This document shows, one piece after another, positions 47,952-56,735 of a stretch of DNA of 64,000 nt. Both the position numbers and the translations under genes were made by a program. The stretch's first letter is position 1. Every line of letters starts with the position of its first letter. The stretch comes from Corynebacterium kalidii (lineage in GTDB: Bacteria; Actinomycetota; Actinomycetes; Mycobacteriales; Mycobacteriaceae), in NCBI RefSeq assembly GCF_022869005.1, contig NZ_JALIEA010000011.1, positions 1 to 64,000 on the forward strand, read 5' to 3'. The notes under the pieces are model-generated. The model was not told the origin of the DNA, searched no databases, and saw nothing but the letters and a program-made list of their open reading frames with translations.

Positions 47952-48659
47952 ATGTCCAGTGACCGTCCCACCGTCCTGCTCGTCGAGGACGAGGAATCAC
48001 TCGCTGAACCCCTGTCGTTCCTCCTCCAGAAGGAGGGGTTCGGTGTCTACACCGCGGCGGACGGGCCCACCGCCCTGAAGCTCTTCGACGCCCACGGTAT
48101 CGACCTGGTGCTGCTCGACGTGATGCTCCCCGGCATGTCCGGCACGGACGTGTGCACCCAGCTGCGGGCGGTCTCCTCCGTCCCGGTGATCATGGTGACC
48201 GCCCGCGACAGTGAGATCGACAAGGTCGTCGGGCTGGAGATCGGTGCCGACGACTACGTCACCAAGCCCTACTCGGCGCGTGAACTCATCGCACGCATCC
48301 GCGCCGTCCTGCGCCGCGGTGGAGACACCACCGTGGACGACGGGGAGGGGGACGACGGCCTGGTGCTCAGGAGTCGCCGGGTGGTGCTCGACGTCGAACG
48401 GCACACCGTGACCGTCGACGGCGACTCCGTGTCCCTGCCGCTGAAGGAGTTCGACCTGCTGGAGTACCTCATGAGGAACGAGGGCCGCGTGCTCACCCGC
48501 GGGCAGCTGATCGACCGGGTGTGGGGCATCGACTACGTCGGTGACACGAAGACCCTCGACGTCCACGTCAAGCGGTTGCGCTCCAAGATCGAGGAGACCC
48601 CGTCCGCGCCGGCGATGCTGGTGACCGTACGCGGCCTGGGGTACAAGTTCGAGGGCTGA
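47952..48659 (+). CDS. regX3: OmpR-type response regulator RegX3 (235 aa)
   Basis: Receiver with phospho-acceptor Asp56 (VLLDVMLPGMSG), Thr in VTAR and Lys in VTKPYSARE; winged-helix effector domain from about residue 140 with LPLKEFDLLEYLMRNEGRVL and the final VRGLGYKFE. In mycobacteria and corynebacteria this pair governs phosphate-starvation and related genes; ppx, just downstream, suits such a theme. A 7-bp inverted repeat follows at 48701. Confidence 0.93.
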   Translation: MSSDRPTVLLVEDEESLAEPLSFLLQKEGFGVYTAADGPTALKLFDAHGIDLVLLDVMLPGMSGTDVCTQLRAVSSVPVIMVTARDSEIDKVVGLEIGADDYVTKPYSARELIARIRAVLRRGGDTTVDDGEGDDGLVLRSRRVVLDVERHTVTVDGDSVSLPLKEFDLLEYLMRNEGRVLTRGQLIDRVWGIDYVGDTKTLDVHVKRLRSKIEETPSAPAMLVTVRGLGYKFEG

Positions 48660-48700
48660 GCGGGGAGTGGCAGAGACGACGGTGAGTTGGCAGAGGTAAC

Positions 48701-48726
48701 GGTCGATATCCACCGTGGAATCGACC
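48701..48726 (+). terminator. Weak inverted repeat after regX3
   Basis: GGTCGAT (48701-48707) and ATCGACC (48720-48726), 12-nt loop, no T tract. Possible terminator between the convergent regX3 and the Cys-containing protein gene. Confidence 0.35.
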
Positions 48727-48778
48727 CGTAGCTCTGCCGCCGGACCGGTTGTTCTCCCACGCGTCCGCAGGGCCCCGG

Positions 48779-49723
48779 TCAGGCCTTCGTCCGCCCTTCC
48801 GCCTCGGCGGCCGCTGCGGTGGCGGGGTGGATCGACAACAGGGGGAATCCGGAGGGGGAGTACCGGGCCATCTCCTCACGCTGCCGGCAGTGCTCGGCGA
48901 CGACCTCGTAGGCCTCGGCACCGATGAGCTCGCGCAGTTCCTCGGCGTGCGTGGACCACAGGGCCTCCCCGCCGGTGTGGCAGCCCGGGTCGGAGGTGCA
49001 GTACCAGTCGAAGTCCTCCCCGCCGCCGCCCCATCCGCGCCGGGTGTACTCGGTGACCGTGGTGCGCAGGACCTCGACGCCGTCCGGACGGGTCTCCCAG
49101 TCCTCCAGCCGGCGCAGCGGGAGCTGCCAGCACACCTCGGGTTTGGCCACGGTGAGGGCCACGTCGTTCTTCAACGCCCAGCCGTGCAGCGCGCAGCCGG
49201 CACCGCCGGGGTGGTCGGCGCGGTTGGCGAAGACACAGGCGCCGTCGTGCACGCGGGTCTTCAACGCCGGTTCCGGCTCCCCGGAGTCGGTGTCGTCCCC
49301 GTCGAGCTCGTCCCAGACCAGCCAGGGCTCCACACCGTCCATACCGGGGTCGCCGTCGGCGCCGGTCACCAGTGGCTTGAGCTGCCAGTCCTCGTCGGTG
49401 AGGTGCGGGACGATCTCCGCCAGCGCGCCCCGGTCGTCCTCGTCGGTGAGGAACGCCCCGTGGACGCAACAGCCCACGTCAGGGTGCTCGGCGTCGATGC
49501 CGTGGCAGGCGTCGGTGCCGAACCTGCACCGGTAGGTCGACAGGAGCCACGTAAGATCGACGGAGACGATGTGCCCGGAATCCGCCGGATCGGTGAACTC
49601 CAGGTACTCGCGCGGATGGTCGGCGGGAGTCTCCTGCCCTGAACGTACCGCGAGGTCTGCCGGCGTGCCTTCCGGGTAACCGCTGGTGATGTCGGAGAGA
49701 ACAGAATGTGTCACGGTGAACAC
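48779..49723 (-). CDS. Conserved Cys/His-containing protein of unknown function (314 aa)
   Basis: A soluble protein with clustered cysteines: [10 protein letters not shown], then [10 protein letters not shown] near residues 68-92, [10 protein letters not shown] and GCALHGWAL near 163-182, and [13 protein letters not shown] near 243-255. The spacing (CxxxxxxC, CC, C...C) suggests metal or Fe-S binding, but I do not recognise a named domain. A minus-strand gene of this size stands before ppx in mycobacteria as well (Rv0495c, from memory). Start may be GTG 49723 or GTG 49714; each has a TANNNT-like box 7 nt upstream. Divergent, overlapping promoter with ppx. Confidence 0.75.
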   Translation of the reverse strand: MFTVTHSVLSDITSGYPEGTPADLAVRSGQETPADHPREYLEFTDPADSGHIVSVDLTWLLSTYRCRFGTDACHGIDAEHPDVGCCVHGAFLTDEDDRGALAEIVPHLTDEDWQLKPLVTGADGDPGMDGVEPWLVWDELDGDDTDSGEPEPALKTRVHDGACVFANRADHPGGAGCALHGWALKNDVALTVAKPEVCWQLPLRRLEDWETRPDGVEVLRTTVTEYTRRGWGGGGEDFDWYCTSDPGCHTGGEALWSTHAEELRELIGAEAYEVVAEHCRQREEMARYSPSGFPLLSIHPATAAAAEAEGRTKA

Positions 49724-49747
49724 CGTAGACCGGATAGGGTGGAGACC

Positions 49748-50716
49748 GTGCGACTAGGTGTCTTGGATGTGGGAAGCAACACGGTCCATCTCGTGGTGGT
49801 GGACATGGCCCCGGGCGGTCCGCCGACGCCCATGAGCAACTGGAAGACGCCGATGCGGCTCGTCGAGTACCTCGACGACGAGGGCGCGATCACCACGAAG
49901 GGCGTCCGCAAGCTGGTCAAGGGGGTCGGTCTCGCCGCGGAGATGTCCGAGCAGTTCCACTGTGACGAGATGCTGCCGTTCGCGACCTCGGCGTTGCGCT
50001 CGGCGACGAACGGTGAGGCGGTGCTGGCACAGGTCGAGGAGGAGACCGGGGTCCGTCTGCGGATCCTGTCGGGGACGGCGGAGGCGGAGCTGACGTTCCT
50101 GGCGGTGCGCCGCTGGTTCGGGTGGTCGGCCGGCCGGATCTGCGACCTCGACATCGGCGGCGGCTCCCTGGAGATGTCCGTGGGGGTCAACGAACTGCCG
50201 GATGTGGCGATGTCGGTGAACCTCGGCGCAGGACGGTTGACGCACGACTGGTTCCGTACCGACCCGCCGAGCCGCAAGGAGATCAAGGCGTTGGCGGCGC
50301 ACATCGACGAGACCCTGGAGGAGCCCGTCGCCAGGCTGAAGGAGGCTGGGCCGGTGGACCTGGCCGTCGGGACGTCGAAGACGTTCCGGATGCTGGCCCG
50401 GCTCACGGGTGCGGCGCCGTCCTCGGCGGGTCCGCGGGTCCGCCGGGTGCTGACCCGTCCGGGTGTGCGGCAGTTGACCTCGTTCATCTCGCGGATGACC
50501 GCGGCTGACCGCGCGGAGTTGGAGGGTGTGTCGGCGGACCGCTCGGCGCAGGTCGTGGCGGGCGCGCTGGTGGCGGAGTCGACGATGCGTCACCTGGGTA
50601 TCGAGCAGTTGGAGCTGTGTCCGTGGGCGTTGCGTGAGGGCGTGATCATGCGCCGGGCCGATGCGGCGGACGCGGCCGACTTCGACCCGAATAACGGGGT
50701 CGACGCGCGAAAGTGA
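49748..50716 (+). CDS. ppx: Ppx/GppA exopolyphosphatase family protein (322 aa)
   Basis: Hydrolyses inorganic polyphosphate or ppGpp-type substrates. ASKHA phosphatase fold: phosphate-1 motif [15 protein letters not shown] at the N-terminus, catalytic-region SALRSATN, phosphate-2 [12 protein letters not shown], and [14 protein letters not shown]-like adenosine loop. The 300-residue class without the C-terminal domain is the actinobacterial Ppx1/2 type. GTG 49748 lies 7 nt behind TAGGGT, leaderless. Follows the SenX3/RegX3 pair on the map, in keeping with phosphate metabolism. Confidence 0.9.
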   Translation: MRLGVLDVGSNTVHLVVVDMAPGGPPTPMSNWKTPMRLVEYLDDEGAITTKGVRKLVKGVGLAAEMSEQFHCDEMLPFATSALRSATNGEAVLAQVEEETGVRLRILSGTAEAELTFLAVRRWFGWSAGRICDLDIGGGSLEMSVGVNELPDVAMSVNLGAGRLTHDWFRTDPPSRKEIKALAAHIDETLEEPVARLKEAGPVDLAVGTSKTFRMLARLTGAAPSSAGPRVRRVLTRPGVRQLTSFISRMTAADRAELEGVSADRSAQVVAGALVAESTMRHLGIEQLELCPWALREGVIMRRADAADAADFDPNNGVDARK

Positions 50717-50790
50717 GGCGCGAAAAGGCCTGGTGTTCTATTATTTCCCGGTGACGACGTGGAAGTGTTGCTCCACCGATGTGGGCTGTA

Positions 50791-50824
50791 CACCTGATAA
50801 CTGTAAACTGTCACCTGATAATTG
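50791..50824. promoter_or_regulatory. Two 13-bp direct repeats, 21 bp apart
   Basis: CACCTGATAACTG (50791-50803) and CACCTGATAATTG (50812-50824) match at 12 of 13 bases and begin exactly 21 bp apart, two helical turns. They lie ~100 nt upstream of the next start codon in an AT-richer patch and look like a tandem protein-binding site. A TAAACT -10-like box (50804-50809) falls between them. Confidence 0.5.
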
Positions 50825-50922
50825 AGGCATCAGTGTCGGTCGTCAGAATCGTGTGGCGACTCTGCGGTGCCTCGTGCCCGCCATCCGGACCGGCGGGAGA
50901 TGACCGATGATGGGAACGACGG

Positions 50923-51840
50923 ATGAGTGAGAAGCTGACTGTTGCGGAGCTTATGGCCCGCAATGCCACGGACGGTGCTCGCAGAGCTGACCGTCCCCGG
51001 CGTCGACGTAATCTCGAGGATGGCGGGGTCTCGGTGTCCGAGCTCACCGGTTCCATTCCCGTCGTCAGCGACGAGGACCTGGAGCAGGACGACGCACGGG
51101 ACGACGCCGGAGAGGCGGCGTCCTCCACGCCTGCCACGTCCGCCGTGGCGGACAGCCGCCCCCGCCGTGGTGGACACGAACTCGCCGACGACACCGACGG
51201 TGCCGTGGAGGACGTTCCCACCTACGACGCCGCCGCGGTCGTGGAGGGCGAGGTCGTCGACGAGGATGTCTCCAGCGAGGAGGCAGGCTTCGACGAGACC
51301 GCCTCCGACGAAACCGGGGTCGTTGAAGCATCTGAGGCTCCTGAGGCTCCTGAGGCTACTGCAGCTCCCGTAGCTTCCGAGGATGTCGCCGCTGACGAGC
51401 TGAGCCCGGAGACCACTGTCCTGCCGCGCGTCGAGACGGAGGACGGCATCGCCGACGCGGATGTCGCCGACACCGCTGCTGCTGAGGTCACCGAGATCTC
51501 CGAGGTCCCCGAGGCAGCTGAGGTTGCCGAGGCGGGCGGGGTCAGCCCGGACGACCCGGACACCATCATCGAGTACGAGGACGACGCCATCTCCTGGCCG
51601 GCGTTGCTGGGGCAGACGGCGATCGCGCTGGTCATCGGCGTCGTCATCTTCTTCGGCTTCACTCTGCTCTGGGACCGGCTCGGGACCGCCCTGGTGCTGG
51701 TCATGGCCGGTGTCGTCACCCTGGTGTGCGTCGGAGTCGTCCACGCACTGCTGCGCCACCGGCACGCGCTGGTGCTGGTCCTGGCCTTTGTCGTCGGCCT
51801 GGCGATCACCCTCGGGCCACGGCTGATCATGTCGATCTGA
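50923..51840 (+). CDS. Acidic, low-complexity membrane protein (305 aa)
   Basis: The basic N-terminus (LMARNATDGARRADRPRRRR) is followed by ~190 residues dominated by Asp, Glu, Ala, Val and Thr, with short repeats such as EAPEAPEAT, predicted disordered. Three C-terminal helices follow (about 222-246, 247-266, 275-300). The basic start is reminiscent of mycobacterial Rv0497, which sits at the same place. Function unknown; the acidic tract may serve as a binding tether in the cytoplasm. Confidence 0.75.
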   Translation: MSEKLTVAELMARNATDGARRADRPRRRRNLEDGGVSVSELTGSIPVVSDEDLEQDDARDDAGEAASSTPATSAVADSRPRRGGHELADDTDGAVEDVPTYDAAAVVEGEVVDEDVSSEEAGFDETASDETGVVEASEAPEAPEATAAPVASEDVAADELSPETTVLPRVETEDGIADADVADTAAAEVTEISEVPEAAEVAEAGGVSPDDPDTIIEYEDDAISWPALLGQTAIALVIGVVIFFGFTLLWDRLGTALVLVMAGVVTLVCVGVVHALLRHRHALVLVLAFVVGLAITLGPRLIMSI

Positions 51841-51889
51841 CCCGACCCCCGGGTGGCGTGCTTCACCCTCGCGTGGCACGCTGGGTCGC

Positions 51890-52720
51890 ATGACTCGTAT
51901 TGCATTTATCGGTGGAGGAAATATCGGTGAGGCCCTGATCTCGGGCCTCGTGAACGGGGAGGGGTCGGCCGACAAGCCGGACGTCGTCGTGTTCGATCCG
52001 AGCGCGAAGCGTCTGGATTTCCTGCGCGAGAAGTACGGCGTCACCGGGGCGGACGACGCCGTGACCGCGGCGTCGGAGGCGGACTTCGTCGTCATCGCCG
52101 TGAAGCCGCACATCGTCGTCTCCGTCTTGGAGGAGATCTCCTCGACGCTGGACAACAACGACACCGAGACCGTCGTGGTCTCCGTCGCCGCCGGTGTCAG
52201 CCTGTCGACCATGGAATCGGCCCTGGCCGCCGGTGTGCCCGCCGTCCGTGTCATGCCGAATACCCCGATGCTGGTCGGTAAGGGCATGAGCGCCGTCGCC
52301 GGTGGGCGGTTCACCTCCGAGGAGCAGGTCGAGGCCGTCAAGGGGCTCTTCGCCACGGTCGGCCAGGCCGTCGCTGTCGCGGAGAAGGACATCGACGCGG
52401 TCACGGCGGTCTCGGGGTCTGGCCCGGCCTACGTGTTCCTCGTCGCCGAGGCGATGACCGACGCCGGTGTGCAGCTCGGGCTGGCCCGTCCTGTCGCGCA
52501 GCAGCTCGCCGTCGCGACGATCGAGGGGGCGGCGACGATGATGGCGCAGGGGGAGAAGAACCCGGTGGATCTGCGGGCGAACGTCACCAGTCCCGGTGGG
52601 ACGACCGCCGCGGCGACCCGTGGTCTCGAGGAGAACGGTCTCCGTACCGCGTTCTTCCGCGCCATGCAGGCGTGTGTCGACCGGTCGGTGGAACTGGGCC
52701 GCCCGGCCGGGGACAAGTGA
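51890..52720 (+). CDS. proC: Pyrroline-5-carboxylate reductase (276 aa)
   Basis: Last step of proline synthesis: NAD(P)H reduction of pyrroline-5-carboxylate. Rossmann motif FIGGGNIGEALISGL at residues 5-19; VKPHIV; RVMPNTPMLVGKGM; the C-terminal dimer domain has AVSGSGPAYVFLVAEAM and LRANVTSPGGTTAAATRGLEE, the P5C-binding signature. Complete and of normal length. The -10-like CACGCT stands 7 nt before ATG. Confidence 0.95.
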   Translation: MTRIAFIGGGNIGEALISGLVNGEGSADKPDVVVFDPSAKRLDFLREKYGVTGADDAVTAASEADFVVIAVKPHIVVSVLEEISSTLDNNDTETVVVSVAAGVSLSTMESALAAGVPAVRVMPNTPMLVGKGMSAVAGGRFTSEEQVEAVKGLFATVGQAVAVAEKDIDAVTAVSGSGPAYVFLVAEAMTDAGVQLGLARPVAQQLAVATIEGAATMMAQGEKNPVDLRANVTSPGGTTAAATRGLEENGLRTAFFRAMQACVDRSVELGRPAGDK

Positions 52721-52860
52721 CCTCCGGTCTCCCGGTGTCCCCCGTCCGGGGGTGGGGGTGTCGTGCCGACGTCCCCTCTGCCCCTTGAGTCACAACCGTG
52801 TCACCAGTGTCTCCCGCATCGCCGAGTGCCAGCCGTCGTCTTTTGTCATTCGCGTCGCAA

Positions 52861-52874
52861 TATTCCCAGGAATA
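52861..52874. promoter_or_regulatory. Palindrome upstream of the small HTH gene
   Basis: TATTCC-CA-GGAATA is a perfect 6-2-6 inverted repeat, followed by TAGGAT (52879-52884). It lies ~90 nt before the HTH start in a patch with lower GC than its surroundings. A second hairpin CTGCAGG...CCTGCAG is at 52911-52932. Possible operator. Confidence 0.4.
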
Positions 52875-52963
52875 ACGCTAGGATGGGGCAAGCGCTCGGC
52901 GTCTCGAAGTTCTGCAGGAGGGGAAGCCTGCAGCGCGTGCGTGCGTCGTTAGGATTGGAAAAT

Positions 52964-53164
52964 ATGGCAAACAATGACAGTGGAACGTTCCTCACGGTCG
53001 CCGAGGTCGCCGAGCTGATGCGGGTGTCCAAGATGACCGTGTACCGCCTGGTTCACTCCGGTGAGCTGCCCGCGGTGCGTGTCGGACGTTCTTTCCGCGT
53101 GCATGAGCAGGCGGTCGAAGAGTACCTGGGTGCCTCGATCTACGAGGCGGGCCAGACCGGCTAA
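52964..53164 (+). CDS. Small helix-turn-helix (excisionase-type, MerR-like) protein (66 aa)
   Basis: FLTVAEVAELMRVSKMTVYR followed by LVHSGELPAVRVGRSFRVHE is the classic excisionase-family winged HTH. It is not part of a prophage here: no integrase or att site is near, and a protein of this type stands after proC in mycobacteria (Rv0500A, from memory), where it is chromosomal core. TAGGAT lies 8 nt before ATG 52964, so a leaderless start; the upstream in-frame codons are not needed. A strong terminator follows. Confidence 0.85.
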   Translation: MANNDSGTFLTVAEVAELMRVSKMTVYRLVHSGELPAVRVGRSFRVHEQAVEEYLGASIYEAGQTG

Positions 53165-53216
53165 CACGGCTCCGTCCCTCGCGGGACGGTCGTCGCGGTC
53201 TGCGACAGACCCTGTT

Positions 53217-53260
53217 CCCCTCCGCCCCACCGGCGTACTGCCGGTGGGGCGGAGGGGTTT
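53217..53260 (+). terminator. Rho-independent terminator after the HTH gene
   Basis: CCCCTCCGCCCCACCGG (53217-53233) pairs perfectly with CCGGTGGGGCGGAGGGG (53241-53257), followed by TTT. The rest of 53165-53491 holds only the bS22 promoter and a GATCGG/CCGATC palindrome at 53370-53383. Confidence 0.9.
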
Positions 53261-53322
53261 CTGCCGTGGGCCCCGGCAGGACGTCCGTGGTCATCTCCGC
53301 TGGGCACTTTCGGCGGGGTCTT

Positions 53323-53352
53323 TTGCCGTGGCAACGGTGGGCCGGTTAAACT
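53323..53352 (+). promoter_or_regulatory. Promoter of the bS22 gene
   Basis: TTGCCG (53323-53328), 18-nt spacer, TAAACT (53347-53352). Good sigma-A match, giving a leader of about 130 nt. Confidence 0.65.
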
Positions 53353-53491
53353 GATCCGCATTCGTGTCGGATCGGTCCCGATCGGTGTGGTTCCCCTGCC
53401 GTTTGCCGTCCGCCCGCGGTGCCCCGGGTACCGTGCGGGAACCGACCAGCAGCATGATCCTTAACCGAAGACCTACCACGAGGGAGGACCC

Positions 53492-53593
53492 ATGGGTTCT
53501 GTCATCAAGAAGCGTCGCAAGCGCATGTCGAAGAAGAAGCACCGCAAGATGCTTCGCCGTACCCGCGTGCAGCGGCGGAAACTCGGCAAATAG
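53492..53593 (+). CDS. Ribosomal protein bS22 (AURKAIP1/COX24 domain, 33 aa)
   Basis: A 33-residue, extremely basic protein beginning [20 protein letters not shown] and ending RRKLGK. The sequence is almost identical to the actinobacterial small-subunit protein bS22 (mycobacterial Rv0500B, from memory), which binds rRNA in the 30S subunit. GGGAGGA stands 5 nt before ATG, and a strong promoter precedes it. Its size puts it below usual gene-finding limits, but the identification is secure. Confidence 0.93.
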   Translation: MGSVIKKRRKRMSKKKHRKMLRRTRVQRRKLGK

Positions 53594-53695
53594 GCCGGTG
53601 TCCCCACGAGGCGCGGTCCTGTCCCCGGTTGTCCGGGGTGCAGGGCCGCGCCTCGCTGTATGCCGGGGCAGGGGCGGCTACTAGACTCCGGTGGC

Positions 53696-53977
53696 ATGGA
53701 CAGTGTCGTGCAGACCCCGGCCCACCGGCCCACCGTCACCCTCATGGTGCGGGAGGGGTGTGGCTCCTGTGTGCGGGTGCGGGACCAGATAGCGCCGGTG
53801 TGCGCGGAGATGGGGGCGGGGCTCGAGGTGGTGGACGTCGACTCCTCCAGGGCCACGGCGGTGGAGTTCGGCGACCGCGTGCCGGTGGTGCTCGTCGACG
53901 ACGAGGAGATCGCCTGCTGGGAGATCGACGACGAAGAGCTCGTCGAGGCCCTGTCCGCGGCACAACAGGTGGGGTGA
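53696..53977 (+). CDS. Glutaredoxin-like thioredoxin-fold protein (93 aa)
   Basis: A short thioredoxin-fold protein (glutaredoxin family, DUF836 type) with EGCGSCVRVRDQI: a CGSC redox pair at Cys23 and Cys26 by count, and the cis-proline block RVPVVLVDDEEI. TAGACT lies 8 nt before ATG, which indicates leaderless expression. It stands directly before hemA as in mycobacteria and C. glutamicum. Partner unknown. Confidence 0.82.
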   Translation: MDSVVQTPAHRPTVTLMVREGCGSCVRVRDQIAPVCAEMGAGLEVVDVDSSRATAVEFGDRVPVVLVDDEEIACWEIDDEELVEALSAAQQVG

Positions 53978-54050
53978 GCCGGATGCCGGTGGTGACACCT
54001 GTGGTGTCGGCGGCGTAACCGGGGGCCGGTCACAGCAGTCTCCGTTGCTT

Positions 54051-54125
54051 TTGTTATTGGGGGCTGTGAAGGATACCGTAGGAGGCTGGTACCGCATGAC
54101 GGCGTCGACCACCGGCCTCCGGTGG
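54051..54125 (+). promoter_or_regulatory. hemA: hemA promoter and leader hairpin
   Basis: TTGTTA (54051-54056), 17 nt, TACCGT (54074-54079). The ~100-nt leader then carries CCACCGG-CCT-CCGGTGG (54109-54125), a perfect 7-bp hairpin. A second hairpin, GACACC-TGT-GGTGTC (53994-54008), lies before the promoter. Confidence 0.5.
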
Positions 54126-54186
54126 GTGGAGTACGCCGCAGCGGAAAAAGTGACCACTGACGATTTTCGCGGGAGGCTGTGCAGCC

Positions 54187-55662
54187 ATGGCAGGACTCGG
54201 GATCACCGGACCGGCAGCCGTCCTCCTGGTCGGTCTGTCTTTCCGGTCGGCGCCGGTGCCGGTTCTCGAGAAGGCATCCGTCTCCCCGGCGGAGCTGAAC
54301 CGCCTGGAGCGGGACCTTGTCGGGGGCGACTGTGTCACCGAGGCGCTGATCCTCTCCACCTGTAACCGGATGGAGTTCTACGTCGCCACCTCGGCGTTCC
54401 ACCCTGCGCTGGACCATGTGGTGGACACCATCGCCGCCCATGCGCAGATGGACGCCGTCGAACTCGAGCCGTACCTGTACGTCCGGTACGCCGACGCGGC
54501 CGCGGAGCACATGCTCACCGTCGCCGCCGGGCTGGATTCGATGGTGGTGGGGGAGCAGCAGGTCATCGGCCAGCTGCGCAACGCCTACACCTCAGCCTCC
54601 GAGAACGGGGTGGTGGGTGCGGCGCTGCACGACCTCACGCAGCGCGCTCTGCACACCGGCAAGCGCGTCCACACCGAGACCCGGGTGGACGAGGCGGGCT
54701 CGTCGATGGTGAGCTTCGCCCTGGACCACGCACTGGCCGAACTGGGCGTGGAGGACATGACGGGGCGTGACGCCGTGGTCGTCGGCGCCGGGGCGATGGC
54801 CTCGTTGGCCTCGACGTACCTGGGACGTTCCGGGGTCCGCCACGTCACCGTGGTGAACCGGACGGTGGCCCGTGCGGAGAACCTCGCCGCGCACGCGCGT
54901 GAGGCCGGGGTCGACGCCGACGCGGTGGGCCTGGACGAGCTGACCTCCGCGCTGCGGGGTGCGGATGTCGTGGTCTCGGCCACGGGTGCCGTCGGTACGG
55001 TGCTGAGCCACGACGACGTGGTCGCCACCCAGACCGAGCGGCCGCGCCGGATGGTCCTGGTGGACCTCTCGATGCCGCGCGACATCGACGACGCCGTCGT
55101 CGACGCCGGGGCCGAGGTCCGCCTGCTGAACATCGAGGAGCTCACCGCCCTCGCCGGTGACGGCGCCCGTGACGAGTCCGCCGCCCGGGACATCGTCGCC
55201 ACGGAACTGGCCGAGTACCTCGAACAGGTGCGCGTGCAGTCGGTGGTCCCCACCGTGAAGGCGTTGCGCCGGCGGGCCGCCGACGTCGTCGACGACGAGC
55301 TCGGCCAGCTGGTCCGTCGGACCCCCGGGATGGCCGACGACGACCGCGCCGAGGTCGCCCGCACCGTGCGCCGCGTGGTGGACAAGCTCCTCCACGCACC
55401 GACGGTCCAGGTCAAGAAACTCAGTTCCCAGGACGGGACGGTCAACTACGCCGAGGCGTTGGCGGCCCTGTTCAACCTGCCGTCGGGCAGCACCTCGGTG
55501 GTGTCGCAGTCCATCGAGCCGGGGGACGCGGGCAAGGCCCGCATCGGCAATGTCCTGCAGCAGGACACCGGGGCAGGTCAGGTACCCGCGGCGGGAGCCG
55601 CAGACAGCACGAGCAGCACGAACAGCACTATCAGCACAGCCGGCACGGAGGAGGCATCGTGA
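54187..55662 (+). CDS. hemA: Glutamyl-tRNA reductase (491 aa)
   Basis: First enzyme of C5 heme synthesis, reducing Glu-tRNA to glutamate 1-semialdehyde with NADPH. Catalytic Cys59 in ILSTCNRMEFY; GEQQVIGQLRNAY; NADPH domain VVVGAGAMASLASTYL; C-terminal dimerisation helices. The last ~50 residues after ALFNLP are an unusual Ser/Thr/Asn/Gly-rich tail (DSTSSTNSTIST) probably disordered. GGAGG upstream of ATG. The stop overlaps hemC (GTGA). Confidence 0.95.
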   Translation: MAGLGITGPAAVLLVGLSFRSAPVPVLEKASVSPAELNRLERDLVGGDCVTEALILSTCNRMEFYVATSAFHPALDHVVDTIAAHAQMDAVELEPYLYVRYADAAAEHMLTVAAGLDSMVVGEQQVIGQLRNAYTSASENGVVGAALHDLTQRALHTGKRVHTETRVDEAGSSMVSFALDHALAELGVEDMTGRDAVVVGAGAMASLASTYLGRSGVRHVTVVNRTVARAENLAAHAREAGVDADAVGLDELTSALRGADVVVSATGAVGTVLSHDDVVATQTERPRRMVLVDLSMPRDIDDAVVDAGAEVRLLNIEELTALAGDGARDESAARDIVATELAEYLEQVRVQSVVPTVKALRRRAADVVDDELGQLVRRTPGMADDDRAEVARTVRRVVDKLLHAPTVQVKKLSSQDGTVNYAEALAALFNLPSGSTSVVSQSIEPGDAGKARIGNVLQQDTGAGQVPAAGAADSTSSTNSTISTAGTEEAS

Positions 55663-56648
55663 CCACCGGGAACACCGAGCCCCGTACCCTCCTCGTCGGA
55701 ACCCGGGCGAGCAACCTCGCCCGTACGCAGGCCGGCACCGTCCGTGACGCGTTGACGGACGTCCTGCGCGGCATGTTCGGCGAGGGGGCCGGGGAAGCCG
55801 AGCTGCACTTCGTCCACACCCCGGGCGACGCCTCCCAGAAGGCCCAGACCCCGGTCAACCGCATCGGTGTCGGTGTCTTCACCGAGACCCTGCGCAACGC
55901 CCTCGCCGCCGGCGAGTGCGACGTCGCGGTCCACTCGTTCAAGGACCTGCCCACCGCACCGGACGACCGGTTCGTCAGCATCGTGCCGGCCCGCGTCGAC
56001 GCCCGTGAGGTGCTCGTCAGCATCGGCGGGGCGTCGCTGCGCGACCTGCCGGAGGGGGCCAAGGTCGGTACCGGTGCCCCGAGACGGGTGTCCCAGGTCC
56101 GTGCACTGCGCCCCGACCTCGAGGTGTGCCCGCTGCGTGGCAACATCGACACCCGCATGGGCCGCGTCGCGGAGGGCGACCTCGACGCCGTCGTGCTGGC
56201 CCGTGCCGGCCTGGAGCGGGTCGGGATGCTCGACCGCGCGTCCGAGACCGTCCCGGTCGACGAGATCCTCCCCGCCCCGGCCCAGGGCGCGCTGTGCGTG
56301 GAGGTCCGTGCCGACGACGAGGAGGCCGTCGCAGCCGTCCTCGGACTGGACGACCCGGTGTCGCACGCCACGGCCGTCGCCGAGCGCGCCGTCCTCGCTG
56401 AACTGCAGGCCGGCTGCACCGCCCCCGTCGGTGCCTGGTCCACCTACGTGGACGGCACCCTGACCCTCCGTGGCGGCGTCTTCGCCCTGGACGGGTCGAG
56501 ACAGCTGGTCCGTGAACGCTCCGTCGAGCTGGAGATACCCGGCGGACCGTGGCTGCGTACCGCCGCCGACCTCGGCCACGCCGTCGGCCGCGACCTCATC
56601 GCCGGTGGTGCCGCCGAGATCATCACCGACATCGTCGGTGCACGTTGA
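55659..56648 (+). CDS. hemC: Hydroxymethylbilane synthase (329 aa)
   Basis: Polymerises four porphobilinogens. GTRASNLARTQAG at the N-terminus, the arginine-rich stretch GAPRRVSQVRALRPDL, LPAPAQGALCVEVR-type block (ILPAPAQGALCVEV) and the dipyrromethane-cofactor Cys253 in LQAGCTAPVGAW are intact. GTG start translationally coupled to hemA, with GGAGGAGG before it. Confidence 0.95.
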   Translation: MTTGNTEPRTLLVGTRASNLARTQAGTVRDALTDVLRGMFGEGAGEAELHFVHTPGDASQKAQTPVNRIGVGVFTETLRNALAAGECDVAVHSFKDLPTAPDDRFVSIVPARVDAREVLVSIGGASLRDLPEGAKVGTGAPRRVSQVRALRPDLEVCPLRGNIDTRMGRVAEGDLDAVVLARAGLERVGMLDRASETVPVDEILPAPAQGALCVEVRADDEEAVAAVLGLDDPVSHATAVAERAVLAELQAGCTAPVGAWSTYVDGTLTLRGGVFALDGSRQLVRERSVELEIPGGPWLRTAADLGHAVGRDLIAGGAAEIITDIVGAR

Positions 56649-56735
56649 CCTGGTATTGACCGGTCCGCCGCACCGTCCCCAGCGGCCCAGCCACGCCCAC
56701 CAGCACTGCCTGACCTACCTGAGAAAGCCACCTCG

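Noticed and set aside
52763-52963. N-terminal extension of the HTH protein to 133 residues
   Set aside because: The family begins near MANNDSGTFL, and a -10 box sits 8 nt before ATG 52964.
52964-53164. Excisionase as evidence for a prophage or integrated element
   Set aside because: No integrase, att repeats or phage genes nearby, and the gene is part of the conserved proC-bS22 order.
54080-54186. Riboswitch in the hemA leader
   Set aside because: Only a simple 7-bp hairpin is visible; no conserved aptamer architecture or expression platform.
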